Shown here: piece by piece, positions 18,212-28,043 of the stretch
Position numbering within the stretch: the first letter of the stretch is position 1
Layout of the letters: each line of letters opens with the position of its first letter
NCBI GenBank assembly: GCA_002778455.1
Contig: PFCD01000001.1
Location: forward strand, 120,125-153,635
From: Candidatus Micrarchaeota archaeon CG10_big_fil_rev_8_21_14_0_10_45_29
Lineage (GTDB): Archaea; Micrarchaeota; Micrarchaeia; Anstonellales; Anstonellaceae
Direction: 5' to 3'
Length of the DNA stretch: 33,511 nt
Position numbers and translations under genes: made by a program
Notes under the pieces: generated by a model
Told to the model about the DNA's origin: nothing
Database searches by the model: none
The model's input: only the letters and a program-made list of their open reading frames with translations

Positions 18212-20848
18212 ATGGCAGACAAGGCGCAGCTAAGGGAGCAATTCTCAAAAGAGTGGCAAAAGCACTACGAGCTTGACATCCTAAAGCAAAAGGGCTTTAG
18301 CAGGAAAAAATGCAAATCCTGCGGCTACCACTTCTGGTCAAAGGACGAGCGGGAAGTGTGCGCCGATTCCTCATGCATAGGATACGAATTCATAGGCAAC
18401 GCGCCTTCCAACAAAAAGCTCTCCTACACAGGCACATGGAAGGAAATAAGCAAATATTTCACAAAGCACAAGCACACAGAAATAAAGCCATATCCCACGG
18501 TCGCAAGGTGGCGCGATGACTTATATTTCACAATCGCCTCCATAAACGACTTTCAGCCCTATGTGGTAAACGGCGAGATGCCCCCTCCGGCAAATCCGCT
18601 GATAGTGCCCCAGCCATGCATACGCTTCTCTGACTTGACCAACGTGGGCGTCACAGGAAGGCATTACACCAACTTTGTGATGTTCGGGCAGTGCGCCTTT
18701 AACAGCAAAAAAACAGGGCTCTTTTACTGGAAAGAGGAGGCAATAACCCATGATATCGAATACCTCAAGGCATTGGGCCTGCCCGAAGATGAACTGGTTT
18801 TCAAAGAAGATGTGTGGATGGGAGGGGGCAACTTCGGCCCCTCAATGGAATATTTTTGCCGCGGCATAGAGCTTGGCAACTGCGTATTTATGCAATATGA
18901 AAATTTGCCTGATGGAAATTCACGCGAGCTTGAGACAAAAGTAATAGACATGGGCGCTGGTCTGGCGCGCCTTAGCTGGATAACCCACGGCTCGCCAACT
19001 TCATATGATTTGGTGTTTGGAGACGTAATTGAAAAAATGAAGAAAAAAACCGGGGTAAGCGTGGATGAAAAACTGCATGAAGGGTATGCAAAGCTCTCCG
19101 GAGTCGTGGATGCGGAGGAAGGGCATTCCCTCGCGTCTGAGGAGGAAGCAATAGCAAGAAAGCTTGGGGTTGACAAAAATGAGCTTTTCTCACAGCTAAA
19201 CCCCCTCTTTTCCCTCTACTCTGTGGCAGACCACACCTCTACCCTTCTCTTTGCAATCACAGACGGCCAGCTTCCCTCCAACATGGGGGGCGGGTACAAT
19301 TTGCGCCTAATATTAAGGCGCGCCTTCGGCTTTAACGACGAATTTGGCTGGGGGCTTGACTGGCCCCAAATAATAGAGGGGCACGCAAAGCACCTAAAGC
19401 CGCTTTTTCCGCATTTGCAGGAAGGTGTTTGCACCACAATAGATGTGGTGGCAGAAGAGCTTGAAAAATACAAAAACACCCAGAAAAAGGCAAAAGGAAA
19501 AGTGGCGTCCATAGTGCAGAGGGCATCGCGCGAAAACCGGGCAATAGCGCTTGAGGAGCTTACCACTCTCTATGTGAGCGACGGGATACCTCCGGAAACC
19601 GTGCAAAGCGTCGCAAAACAGCAGGGGCTTGAGGTAAAAATACCTGATGACTTTTACTCAAAAGTAAGGCAGGCGGATGAGGGGGAGGCAAAAAAACCCA
19701 TAATAGATGTTTTAGGGCTGCCAAAGACAGAGATGCTTTGCTATAATGATGATGCGGCTTTTACTGCCCGCGTGCTTGCAATAAAGGACGGCTGGGTGAT
19801 ACTTGACAAAACCGGCTTTTACGCAGAATCCGGCGGGCAGGTCTCTGATGAGGGAACCCTGAACTTGCAAGAAGTGCTGGAAGTGAAAAAAGAGGCAGGG
19901 GTAATATTGCACAAGGTGGCAATGCCGCAAAAATTCATAGTGGGGGATAATGCGCAAGGGGAAATAAAGATGGACAAGCGCAGGCAAATAATGGCGCACC
20001 ACACAGGCGCCCACATCCTCAACGCCGCCGCGCGAGACGTATTGGGGATGCATGTGTGGCAGTGCGGCTCCCACAAGGACGAATTCAAGGCCCACCTTGA
20101 TTTGACCCATTATAAACGAATCAGCGAGGAGCAGCTTGATGCAATAGAGATGAGGGCAAACGAAATAATAGGCGCGAACTTGCCTGTCACACAGAAAATT
20201 TATCCCCGCGAGGAGGCGGAAGGAAATTTTGGCTTTCGCATCTACCAGGGGGGCGCGGTGCCTGGCCTTAATCTTCGCATAATTTCCATCTCAGACATAG
20301 ACCACCAGGCATGCGGAGGCACCCACATAAGCCGCACCGGGGACGCCGGGCTTTTCAAAATAATAAAAAGGGAATCTGTGCAGGACGGGGTGGAGAGGGT
20401 AACATTCAAATGCTATTTGGCGGCGGTAAAATATGTGCAGGAAAGGGAGAAAATAATCTCCTCTTTGGCAAATTCGCTCTCAATCCCGCAAAAACAGCTT
20501 GTTCCATCTGTAATGCGCTTTTTTGAGGAATGGAAAGAGAGGGGCAAAAAGCTCTCAAAGCTTGAGGCCCAGCTTGCCTCCTCCATAGTAAAAGGGCACA
20601 TAGAAAAGGCGAAAAAAGAGGGAAAAGGGGCTGTGGAGCTATCCAATTTGTGCTGGGAGAGCGGGCAGGTGGATTTAGCAGCCAAGCAAATAAGCGATGA
20701 GGGGCTAATAGCAATCCTCTCAAACAAGGAAAAATTCATCGTTGTAGCCGTGCCAGAAGGCAAAAATGAAAGCGCGCTTGAGCTTCTCAAAGAAAAGGGG
20801 GCAAAAGGGGGCGGCAGCGAAAAATTGGCAAGAGGAAAGCTTGCCTAA
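18212..20848 (+). CDS. alaS: Alanyl-tRNA synthetase, archaeal type
   Basis: Class II core WMGGGNFGPSMEYFCRGIELGN, editing domain AHHTGAHILNAAARDVLG and DHQACGGTHISRTGD. Confidence 0.96.
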   Translation: MADKAQLREQFSKEWQKHYELDILKQKGFSRKKCKSCGYHFWSKDEREVCADSSCIGYEFIGNAPSNKKLSYTGTWKEISKYFTKHKHTEIKPYPTVARWRDDLYFTIASINDFQPYVVNGEMPPPANPLIVPQPCIRFSDLTNVGVTGRHYTNFVMFGQCAFNSKKTGLFYWKEEAITHDIEYLKALGLPEDELVFKEDVWMGGGNFGPSMEYFCRGIELGNCVFMQYENLPDGNSRELETKVIDMGAGLARLSWITHGSPTSYDLVFGDVIEKMKKKTGVSVDEKLHEGYAKLSGVVDAEEGHSLASEEEAIARKLGVDKNELFSQLNPLFSLYSVADHTSTLLFAITDGQLPSNMGGGYNLRLILRRAFGFNDEFGWGLDWPQIIEGHAKHLKPLFPHLQEGVCTTIDVVAEELEKYKNTQKKAKGKVASIVQRASRENRAIALEELTTLYVSDGIPPETVQSVAKQQGLEVKIPDDFYSKVRQADEGEAKKPIIDVLGLPKTEMLCYNDDAAFTARVLAIKDGWVILDKTGFYAESGGQVSDEGTLNLQEVLEVKKEAGVILHKVAMPQKFIVGDNAQGEIKMDKRRQIMAHHTGAHILNAAARDVLGMHVWQCGSHKDEFKAHLDLTHYKRISEEQLDAIEMRANEIIGANLPVTQKIYPREEAEGNFGFRIYQGGAVPGLNLRIISISDIDHQACGGTHISRTGDAGLFKIIKRESVQDGVERVTFKCYLAAVKYVQEREKIISSLANSLSIPQKQLVPSVMRFFEEWKERGKKLSKLEAQLASSIVKGHIEKAKKEGKGAVELSNLCWESGQVDLAAKQISDEGLIAILSNKEKFIVVAVPEGKNESALELLKEKGAKGGGSEKLARGKLA

Positions 20849-20856
20849 TCTTTTAT

Positions 20857-20980
20857 CGCCAAGTCGGCAGAGAAACCGCCCGCTTTAGCGGGCGGAGTGA
20901 ATGCCGATGGCCGACTTGGCGAGAATTCGCCGAATGAGCTACAAACCCAGCCCTTCAGGGCTGGATGCTCTTCGGCGAAT
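20857..20980. repeat. Two tandem nested palindromes (candidate IS200/IS605-type or PATE remnant)
   Basis: 12-bp outer stem with CCGCCCGC-TTTA-GCGGGCGG inside; 10-bp outer stem with CCAGCCC-TTCA-GGGCTGG inside. Confidence 0.65.
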
Positions 20981-21043
20981 CTGATAAAAAATTCCAAGCT
21001 TGCAGCTATTTTTCACAAAAAAATAAGAAAAATAAAAAATAAA

Positions 21044-21895
21044 TTATTCCCTCTTTTTCACAATAACAATTCCTGCAAGCCCTGCCATCGCAAGCACTGG
21101 GGCGCAGCAGCAGGTGGCTACAAAGTCATCAGAAACTGCCGCTCCTGCGGTTGATGCGCTTCCAATTTCATCCGCGCTTTCCCCTGCCTCGCAAACACCT
21201 GTGGCAGAATTGCATGTTTCCCCTGCATGGCACGGCGGGTTCAAATACTGGCACCCTTCCCTCGTGGTGCACACCCCGTTAGAATCTCCTGAAGTGTCGC
21301 AATACTGCATGCTTGTGCATGTTACCGTATTATACGCGCACCCCTGCTTTGCAACGCAGTGCCCCTCATCCTTTGCTGATTCCACATATTTGCATTCCTG
21401 ATTTGGCTGGCACGGGGGGTTTCCCCACCTGCATCCAACCGCCCGAACGCATGTTTTTGAGTCGCTTGCCACTTGCTTTCCTTCAGGGCATCCGCATGCC
21501 AGTGAATTCTCAACAAGATTTCCGTCAATGCACCTATTCGGCTTTGTAACAGAGCAGGCGCCGCTTTCCAAGGTTTTTCCGTTGGTGTCTGTGCAAGTGG
21601 TTTTCACGCATTTGCCGTCCTTCTCCATATATCCCGGAAAATTCGCGCACGCGCATTTTGGCTGGCTTGTGCCGTCAGTTGTTTTTACTATTTTGCTTTC
21701 AACATCATTTTGAAGGCTTACCCCGTTTCCGGAAGTGGAATCAGGAAGGCAGGCATAACCGGGCGTGCCTTGTGAGCACTGAAAATATTTTGTGCCATCC
21801 GAGCATGACTGCTCATATATATTTATCGCGCTTGCAATTCCTGCAAACGCCAGCAATAAAACTAAGCTTGCCGCCAAAAAGCCATTTACTTTCAT
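21044..21895 (-). CDS. Secreted Cys-rich protein with C-terminal TM
   Basis: Signal peptide; CSDGTKYFQCSQGTPGYACLPDS; several Cys-rich modules; TM AGLAGIVIVKKRE. Confidence 0.75.
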   Translation of the reverse strand: MKVNGFLAASLVLLLAFAGIASAINIYEQSCSDGTKYFQCSQGTPGYACLPDSTSGNGVSLQNDVESKIVKTTDGTSQPKCACANFPGYMEKDGKCVKTTCTDTNGKTLESGACSVTKPNRCIDGNLVENSLACGCPEGKQVASDSKTCVRAVGCRWGNPPCQPNQECKYVESAKDEGHCVAKQGCAYNTVTCTSMQYCDTSGDSNGVCTTREGCQYLNPPCHAGETCNSATGVCEAGESADEIGSASTAGAAVSDDFVATCCCAPVLAMAGLAGIVIVKKRE

Positions 21896-22071
21896 CCGAT
21901 CGCCTCTTATATGTTATTTGCCTATGCTAAAGCTTTGTCATAAATAAATATAAACTTTTTGCCATAACTGCCAAAAAATGCGGCTTTTCCCAAAAAATCC
22001 CCCTTTCGCGCCCATGGCAAAGCCGGCACTAAAGCTTTAACAAGCAAAATCCGCCGAAAAACTAAAGCACC

Positions 22072-23448
22072 TTATAGCTTTCTTGAGAAATAATCCGAGG
22101 CAATAGAGCGCACCCTCTTATCCGAGAGAGCCGAATATGCAAAAAGCCACTCCCGCCTCTTCAATGCCTTTGCAAAAGAGGGCGGAATCCCTATTCTGCC
22201 GGCGTCTTTCAAAAGCTTATCCACAAACTTTTTTGCATCTCTTGCCCCCCTTCTCTCGATGGCGACTATTCTCTCATGCTCAATATGGAGGTTAAGCGCG
22301 TTTTTATGTTCTTTTTCAAACGCCTGCACATGCGACTCATGCCAAATATATGGCCCCATCACATGGCGCACGGAAGGAAGCGTCTCCTCCATAAGCTCGA
22401 TAAGAATAAACGAATCTTTCGCATCAGCATAAAAATAATGCCCAAACACCCGAAATTCCGCCCCCTTAAGCTGTGAGAGAATGGCATGCGCGCTTTTCTT
22501 TAGCTGGGGCCACAAAATATCTTCAACAACCTTTGGGGAAGGGCATTTTAGCAAAAGAAGCGCCGTGCCCCTCTCTTTCATCATTTTTGCAAGCTTTTGC
22601 CTTGAGTGCACCTCTTTTTTGGAGAAAAAATGCATTTCTGAAGGATTTTTCAAAAATTCGCGGGACGCGTAAATAAAGCGGGATAAAGAGGTTTGCGACA
22701 CCACGGCAGAGACGTTTCTTTTTTTATCTGTGGGGTCTATCACAACCACCGCGGCGGCAGGGAAAAGCTCCCTTGCCCCCTCTCCTGAGTAATGCCCCTC
22801 AATATCAATCACAGGCCTCTGCCACGCGCCCGCCTCTTTTAGCAATCTCTCAAAAGAGCCGTAATTTATCACAAGAAGCTCGCACAAATACCCTGAGAAA
22901 CCCTCAACCCTTGCCTGCGCGCCATACACGCCTATATTTTTCAAAAACTGCTTTAACAGCCTAATATCGTCCCTTTTTTTCTCATCAAGGCGGGCGTTTG
23001 CCCAAATTTTATGAAGCTGGGAGCGGTCAACGGCTGTAACAAGCCCCTCTCCCTCCTTTATTTTAAACGAGGGCACAATGTCAATTTTCACCCCCCTCTC
23101 ATAAACTTTCAAATAAGGGTGCTGCGCATAATTCACTTCCCATTTTTTGCCTCTCATAGCTTTTTTTGCAAATTCAAGCCCCTTTTTCTTTACCTGCGCG
23201 GCATCGTATTTTTTTCCAAAAAGCAAAAATATGTCAATTTCATTATTTAGCGCAAGGGCGGTTCCCTTCGCAACCGAGCCCATAACCCCCACATCCACGT
23301 CTGTTGGCAGCACATCTCTCAGCCTGCCAACCGCCCACTTTTGCACATTTTGCAAATTCTCAATTTCCTTTTTTGAGGGCCTTATCCTTGTCGCAACCCT
23401 TTTTAGCAGCTTTCCCCCCTTTCCCATACTTTTTGCTTGTGAAGGCAA
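22072..23448 (-). CDS. cca: CCA tRNA nucleotidyltransferase, archaeal class I
   Basis: GVMGSVAKGTALALNNEIDIFLLF catalytic motif, archaeal CCA architecture; true start may be internal Met. Confidence 0.92.
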   Translation of the reverse strand: MPSQAKSMGKGGKLLKRVATRIRPSKKEIENLQNVQKWAVGRLRDVLPTDVDVGVMGSVAKGTALALNNEIDIFLLFGKKYDAAQVKKKGLEFAKKAMRGKKWEVNYAQHPYLKVYERGVKIDIVPSFKIKEGEGLVTAVDRSQLHKIWANARLDEKKRDDIRLLKQFLKNIGVYGAQARVEGFSGYLCELLVINYGSFERLLKEAGAWQRPVIDIEGHYSGEGARELFPAAAVVVIDPTDKKRNVSAVVSQTSLSRFIYASREFLKNPSEMHFFSKKEVHSRQKLAKMMKERGTALLLLKCPSPKVVEDILWPQLKKSAHAILSQLKGAEFRVFGHYFYADAKDSFILIELMEETLPSVRHVMGPYIWHESHVQAFEKEHKNALNLHIEHERIVAIERRGARDAKKFVDKLLKDAGRIGIPPSFAKALKRREWLFAYSALSDKRVRSIASDYFSRKL

Positions 23449-23480
23449 TATTTATAACCATTTGAATATCTTATCATTTC

Positions 23481-24296
23481 ATGAGATGCAAACTTTTGCT
23501 TATTTTGCCCGCGCTTGCACTATGTTCCATCCTATTTGGCGTCTCGCTGCAGCTTCTTGAGCCGGCGGCAACCATCTCGGGCGGGGAAATCGCGGAATAC
23601 GGCAACGTGGGGCCTGGGCAGACATTCACCGTGCAAATAAACCCCATAGTGCGCTCTGGCAACAAAAGCTTTTTGGGGCAATGGGACAGGGCTTACGCGA
23701 TAAATCTGCCTGAAGGGTGGATAGCGCGCGAGAGCAAAATATACGGCAACCCCCTTATCGTGGAAATAACTTCTGACAAGATGGCTCCTGAAGGCGACTA
23801 TTATTTTGACATTTTTGTGGAGGATGAGAAGGGGCAGGAGAATATCGGCGGGCAGGTGGTGTTTAATGTGCATGCAAAAGTGCTTCATGACATATTTGAG
23901 ATGCAAATAGAGCCGAATGAAATACGCGCAACCGCATACGAGAGGGCAAAATTTAGCATCACCCTCATAAACAAGGGCTCTGCAAAAGATGTTTTCACGG
24001 TAACTTCCACGGGTGCAAAGGGGTGGGAATTTAAGAGGGAAGTGTATCTTATGCCCGGCGCCTCCAAAACATTCAGCTATGAGCTTGAGGGACAGGATGA
24101 GGCAACCTATAACATGCGCCTATCCGCGCAATCCAAATCCTCCCCCCTTGTGCATGATGAGGGGGAGCTTAATTTGCAGGTGCGCTCAAACCTTGAATCA
24201 GATTTTAAGTCAACCTCTTACGGCGTGCTTCTTTTTCCCATACAGCTTCTGCCAATGTATTCAATAGCAGGGCTTATCGCGCTTCTTTTACAATAA
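23481..24296 (+). CDS. Secreted/membrane-anchored beta-sandwich protein
   Basis: Signal peptide, EPNEIRATAYERAKFSITLINKGSAKDVFTVT (NEW3/CARDB-like), terminal TM. Confidence 0.6.
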   Translation: MRCKLLLILPALALCSILFGVSLQLLEPAATISGGEIAEYGNVGPGQTFTVQINPIVRSGNKSFLGQWDRAYAINLPEGWIARESKIYGNPLIVEITSDKMAPEGDYYFDIFVEDEKGQENIGGQVVFNVHAKVLHDIFEMQIEPNEIRATAYERAKFSITLINKGSAKDVFTVTSTGAKGWEFKREVYLMPGASKTFSYELEGQDEATYNMRLSAQSKSSPLVHDEGELNLQVRSNLESDFKSTSYGVLLFPIQLLPMYSIAGLIALLLQ

Positions 24297-24318
24297 TTTT
24301 TTCCCAAAGGTAAGCTTT

Positions 24319-25932
24319 ATGCAGGATATGGCGATAAAAAAATTCTCAATTGAGGCGGCGGAGGCGATAATAAAAAACCCCTCCCTCGACATAGAGGCGC
24401 TCAAAAACTCTTTGGGCGCAAAATACAAAATAAGCACAATAAAAAACGCGCTCATACTCGCCTCGCTTCCAAAAAAATTTCGCACCCCCCTAATGGTGCA
24501 AAAGCTAAAAACACGCACCACCCGCACAGGTTCTGGCGTAACTCCCATAGCTTTGATGCCAAAGCCCTTTCCCTGCCCGGGAAAATGCACCTATTGCCCC
24601 ACCTCCATGAAAGAAACAATTGATGCCTCAGGCAAAAAAAAATTAACAATGACTGCCCCGAAGTCATACACCGGCTTTGAGCCGGCGACAATGCGCGCCA
24701 TACAAAACAAATTTGACGCAAAAAAGCAAATCCTTATGCGCCTCTCCCAATATGAGGCGCTGGGGCAGCCGAGCGAGAAATGCGAGCTTATAATAATGGG
24801 GGGCACTTTTCTCGCAATCCCGAAAAATTACGCGGATAAATTTATCTTGCAATGCTTCAACGCCCTTAATAAAAAAAATTCCCCCTCCCTCCCAATTGCC
24901 CAAAAATTAAACGAAAAATCCGCCCATCGCGCCATAGGGCTCACAATAGAGACACGCCCTGACTGGTGCAAGCAATTTCATATAGACAGGATGCTTGCCT
25001 ACGGCGCAACGCGCGTGGAATTGGGGGTGCAGTCCCTTGATGAGAAGGTGCTCAAAAAAGTGAAAAGAGGGCATGATGTAAGCGAGACAATTCGCGCCAC
25101 CCGCGAATTAAAAGACGCGGGCTTTAAGGTGTGCTACCACTTTATGCCAGGGCTTTATTCCTCTTATAAAAAAGACGTCAAAATGCTTCGCGAGCTTTTC
25201 TCAAACCCTGACTTTTGCCCAGACATGCTAAAAATTTATCCCTGCCTTGTGATGGAGGGCACCCCTCTTCACGAGGAATATTTGAGGGGGGAATTCACCC
25301 CCATAACTTCCGAGGAAGCGGTAAGGCGAATATCCATCGCCTCAAAATATTTCCCCCCATGGGTGCGCATAATGCGCATGCAGAGGGACATCCCCGCGCA
25401 CAAAATAACGGCAGGCGTAAAACACGGCAATCTGCACCAGATGGCATCCGCCTCCCTTGCAAAAAAAGGAAAAACATTGGGCGACATACGCTCGCGCGAA
25501 ATATTCTCAATGCAGAGGGATGGCAAAACGCAGGCGCAAAAGCCGAATTTCAGGCAATACTGCCAAAAATACCGCGCCTCCGGCGGAATGGAATATTTTC
25601 TCTCATTTGAGGATAAAAAGCAAAAACTTTTGGCAGGCTTTTTGCGCCTCCGCCTCCCCGGCAACTCGCACCGAAAAGAGATAACCCCTTCAACCGCGAT
25701 AGTGCGCGAGCTTCATGTATATGGAAGCGAAATTGAAATAGGCAAAAAAGCATCCTCCTCCTCTTCCCAGCACTCCGGCTTTGGCAAAGCCCTTCTTGAG
25801 CGCGCCGAAAAAATAGCCAAAGCAAATAAGAAAAACAAAATGATAATAATTTCAGGGGTAGGCACGCGCGAATATTACCGAAAAACCGGCTACTCTTTGG
25901 AAGGGCCTTACATGGCAAAAAAATTAAATTAG
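24319..25932 (+). CDS. elp3: Elp3 radical SAM/GNAT tRNA U34 modification enzyme
   Basis: PFPCPGKCTYCP cluster motif, IIMGGTFLA, TIETRPDWC, C-terminal acetyltransferase HSGFGKALLERAEKIA. Confidence 0.95.
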   Translation: MQDMAIKKFSIEAAEAIIKNPSLDIEALKNSLGAKYKISTIKNALILASLPKKFRTPLMVQKLKTRTTRTGSGVTPIALMPKPFPCPGKCTYCPTSMKETIDASGKKKLTMTAPKSYTGFEPATMRAIQNKFDAKKQILMRLSQYEALGQPSEKCELIIMGGTFLAIPKNYADKFILQCFNALNKKNSPSLPIAQKLNEKSAHRAIGLTIETRPDWCKQFHIDRMLAYGATRVELGVQSLDEKVLKKVKRGHDVSETIRATRELKDAGFKVCYHFMPGLYSSYKKDVKMLRELFSNPDFCPDMLKIYPCLVMEGTPLHEEYLRGEFTPITSEEAVRRISIASKYFPPWVRIMRMQRDIPAHKITAGVKHGNLHQMASASLAKKGKTLGDIRSREIFSMQRDGKTQAQKPNFRQYCQKYRASGGMEYFLSFEDKKQKLLAGFLRLRLPGNSHRKEITPSTAIVRELHVYGSEIEIGKKASSSSSQHSGFGKALLERAEKIAKANKKNKMIIISGVGTREYYRKTGYSLEGPYMAKKLN

Positions 25933-25962
25933 CTTAAAACAGGCATTGCCGAAGTTATCCAA

Positions 25963-26085
25963 TTTTTCCAAGGTTTTTGCGCCTCCGGCAAAAAAGCTTA
26001 CCTAAATCCCCTCACGAGTCCTAGAACGGGAACTGCAAGGCGTAAACAGTTTTTCCAAGGTTTTTGCGCCTCAAGCGCAAAAAGC
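25963..26085. repeat. Two 23-nt direct repeats with hairpins
   Basis: TTTTTCCAAGGTTTTTGCGCCTC at 25963-25985 and 26050-26072, each followed by a GCAAAAA arm. Confidence 0.65.
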
Positions 26086-26138
26086 TTTCCGAACGATAAC
26101 CGAACAATATTTAAGCCCCTTTTTTGCATAAATATTAT

Positions 26139-26999
26139 ATGAAATTCGCAATTTTTCTTCCTGCATTGCTGTTGCTTGCTTTTTGCTTTGCGCAAAACAC
26201 AACTTTGCAGGAAAACTGCACATTTGGGGAAAATGCCACAAACGCAAGCGAATGCGAAAACATAACAATAATGCCTTTGCCAGAATACGCCCCTCCGAAG
26301 CCGGCCTATGCGCCGGAAGGGGGGGCATCAGCGCAAGGCGGAGTTGAAGACGCTTTCCTTGTGGTGCCTGGGCAAATTCCATCAGATTATCCCGAAACAT
26401 TGCAAGCCATCCCTGCTCTTAATGAAGGCGGCTCTCCAGATGAATCCGCCTCCCAAACAGGCGAAAACTTTGGAGAAGATTCTTTCCAAACCCAAATCGC
26501 TTCAGACGCAATGCAAAAAGATGAGCCCGCGCCGCCGCAAAATCCCCCTGCCGCCATCCCAGCCCATGAGCAATCCTTTGAAAACCTTGCATTAGCGCAA
26601 AAGGGGGCAGAATCCCCTGCCCAAGAAAACCTTTTGGGTGAATTTTTGCAAAAAAACCCGCAAGAAATGGCTTTTTTCGCCCTTGGCGCCCTATCTATAA
26701 TAGCTTTGGCAATATTCGCATTTTACTTCAGGCATCCCTCCCCGCCCCCCTACCCGCAGGAGCTCTCAATAGGGGAGACGCAGATGCAAATAATAAACGA
26801 GCTTTCCGAAGTTGAGAAAATACCCACAGACATCTCGCGAAGCGTGCAAAAAAGCAAATCCACCGTAGTCGAGCACCTTGATTCCTTGTGCAAAATGGGG
26901 CTTGTTGAGAGAATCGCCCTTCCTTCAAAAAAATTCGTATATTACCGGCTTACGCGGGAGGGAAGGCTTCTTCTTCTAAAAAGGCAAAGGGCGGCATAA
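26139..26999 (+). CDS. Membrane-anchored winged-HTH regulator
   Basis: Signal/TM, long Pro/Ala/Glu-rich segment, TM MAFFALGALSIIALAIFAFYF, wHTH VEKIPTDISRSVQKSKSTVVEHLDSLCKMGLVERIALPSKKFVYYRLTREG. Confidence 0.72.
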   Translation: MKFAIFLPALLLLAFCFAQNTTLQENCTFGENATNASECENITIMPLPEYAPPKPAYAPEGGASAQGGVEDAFLVVPGQIPSDYPETLQAIPALNEGGSPDESASQTGENFGEDSFQTQIASDAMQKDEPAPPQNPPAAIPAHEQSFENLALAQKGAESPAQENLLGEFLQKNPQEMAFFALGALSIIALAIFAFYFRHPSPPPYPQELSIGETQMQIINELSEVEKIPTDISRSVQKSKSTVVEHLDSLCKMGLVERIALPSKKFVYYRLTREGRLLLLKRQRAA

Positions 27000-27159
27000 A
27001 ACCCTGTTTGGGCGCAAAAAACAGCATCCAAAAACTGCAAATCCAATGGCGCAAAACAAAAATCCAAGGGCATGTTTTTGCAGCCAATCAATTTTGCAAA
27101 AAAAGCGGGTGTAAAATAAAACGGAATATATAAAAGCTTGGTTTATACAATACTATCCA

Positions 27160-27285
27160 CCCGCGATAGCTCAATGGTAGAGCGTCCGGCTGTAGAACCG
27201 GCATGCGACAATCGCGCCGCATCGTGGCATTTAAAATATATTTGCAGCCACCGGAAGGTTGTGTGTTCAAATCACACTCGCGGGA
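27160..27285 (+). tRNA. tRNA-Tyr (anticodon GTA) with 54-nt intron at 27196-27249
   Basis: CCCGCGA/TCGCGGG acceptor (C1-G72), CTGTAG|intron|A loop, TCCGG/CCGGA stem; TATA-like AATATATAAAAG just upstream. Confidence 0.9.
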
Positions 27286-27311
27286 AACTTTTTTCAAAAG
27301 CGTTGGCAATT

Positions 27312-28004
27312 ATGGCTATTTCAACAAAATATTCCATTCTTCTTCCAACCCTCAACGAGGGCGACGCATTAGCCCCGCTTTTAGAGCGGCTTCTTGCCCT
27401 CCCCTTTTGCAAAGAGAGTGAAATCCTTATCCTTGACAGCGGAAGCTGGGACAACACCCGCGACACCTATACGCATTTTTCCCAAAATCACAAAAACATA
27501 AAATGGGTAGGCGCGCCGCATGGCAAATCGGCCGCATTGCGCGTGGGCTTTGCAAAGGCAAAAGGGGAATTAATATTTTTCATGGACTCTGATTTGCAGT
27601 ATATGCCTGAGGAATTAACCGCATTAAAAAACGCTATTGATGCCGGCGCGGATGTGGTATGCACAAAAAGGCAAGTAGTATCAGCAAACGGGCATGTAAG
27701 GCGCGCCCTCTCCCTCTTTTTCTCGCAATTAGTAGGAAAGAAATTGCTTAATTTGCCTGTCTCTGACCCGCAAAGCGGCATGAAGGCAATCCGCGCCTCT
27801 TTATTGAAAAAAATGAAACTAAGCGCCAAATACTGGGATTTGGATTTGCAGCTTATTATGCAGGCAGGCGCTTTGGGCGCCAAAATAGCTGAGGTGCCCA
27901 TAACCTTTGAATCTCGCGAAGGCGGGCAGGCAAAGGCAGACATCTTCTTTACTGGGGGAAACTTGCTTGCTGCGGCGGGGAGAGAAATTTTTAAGGGAAG
28001 GTAG
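27312..28004 (+). CDS. GT2 family glycosyltransferase (dolichyl-phosphate sugar synthase-like)
   Basis: YSILLPTLNEGDALAPLLERL, FFMDSDLQYMPEEL, DPQSGMKAIR. Confidence 0.87.
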   Translation: MAISTKYSILLPTLNEGDALAPLLERLLALPFCKESEILILDSGSWDNTRDTYTHFSQNHKNIKWVGAPHGKSAALRVGFAKAKGELIFFMDSDLQYMPEELTALKNAIDAGADVVCTKRQVVSANGHVRRALSLFFSQLVGKKLLNLPVSDPQSGMKAIRASLLKKMKLSAKYWDLDLQLIMQAGALGAKIAEVPITFESREGGQAKADIFFTGGNLLAAAGREIFKGR

Positions 28005-28043
28005 GTTTATATTAAACAAAACTATCAGTTTAACGGTGTGGCT

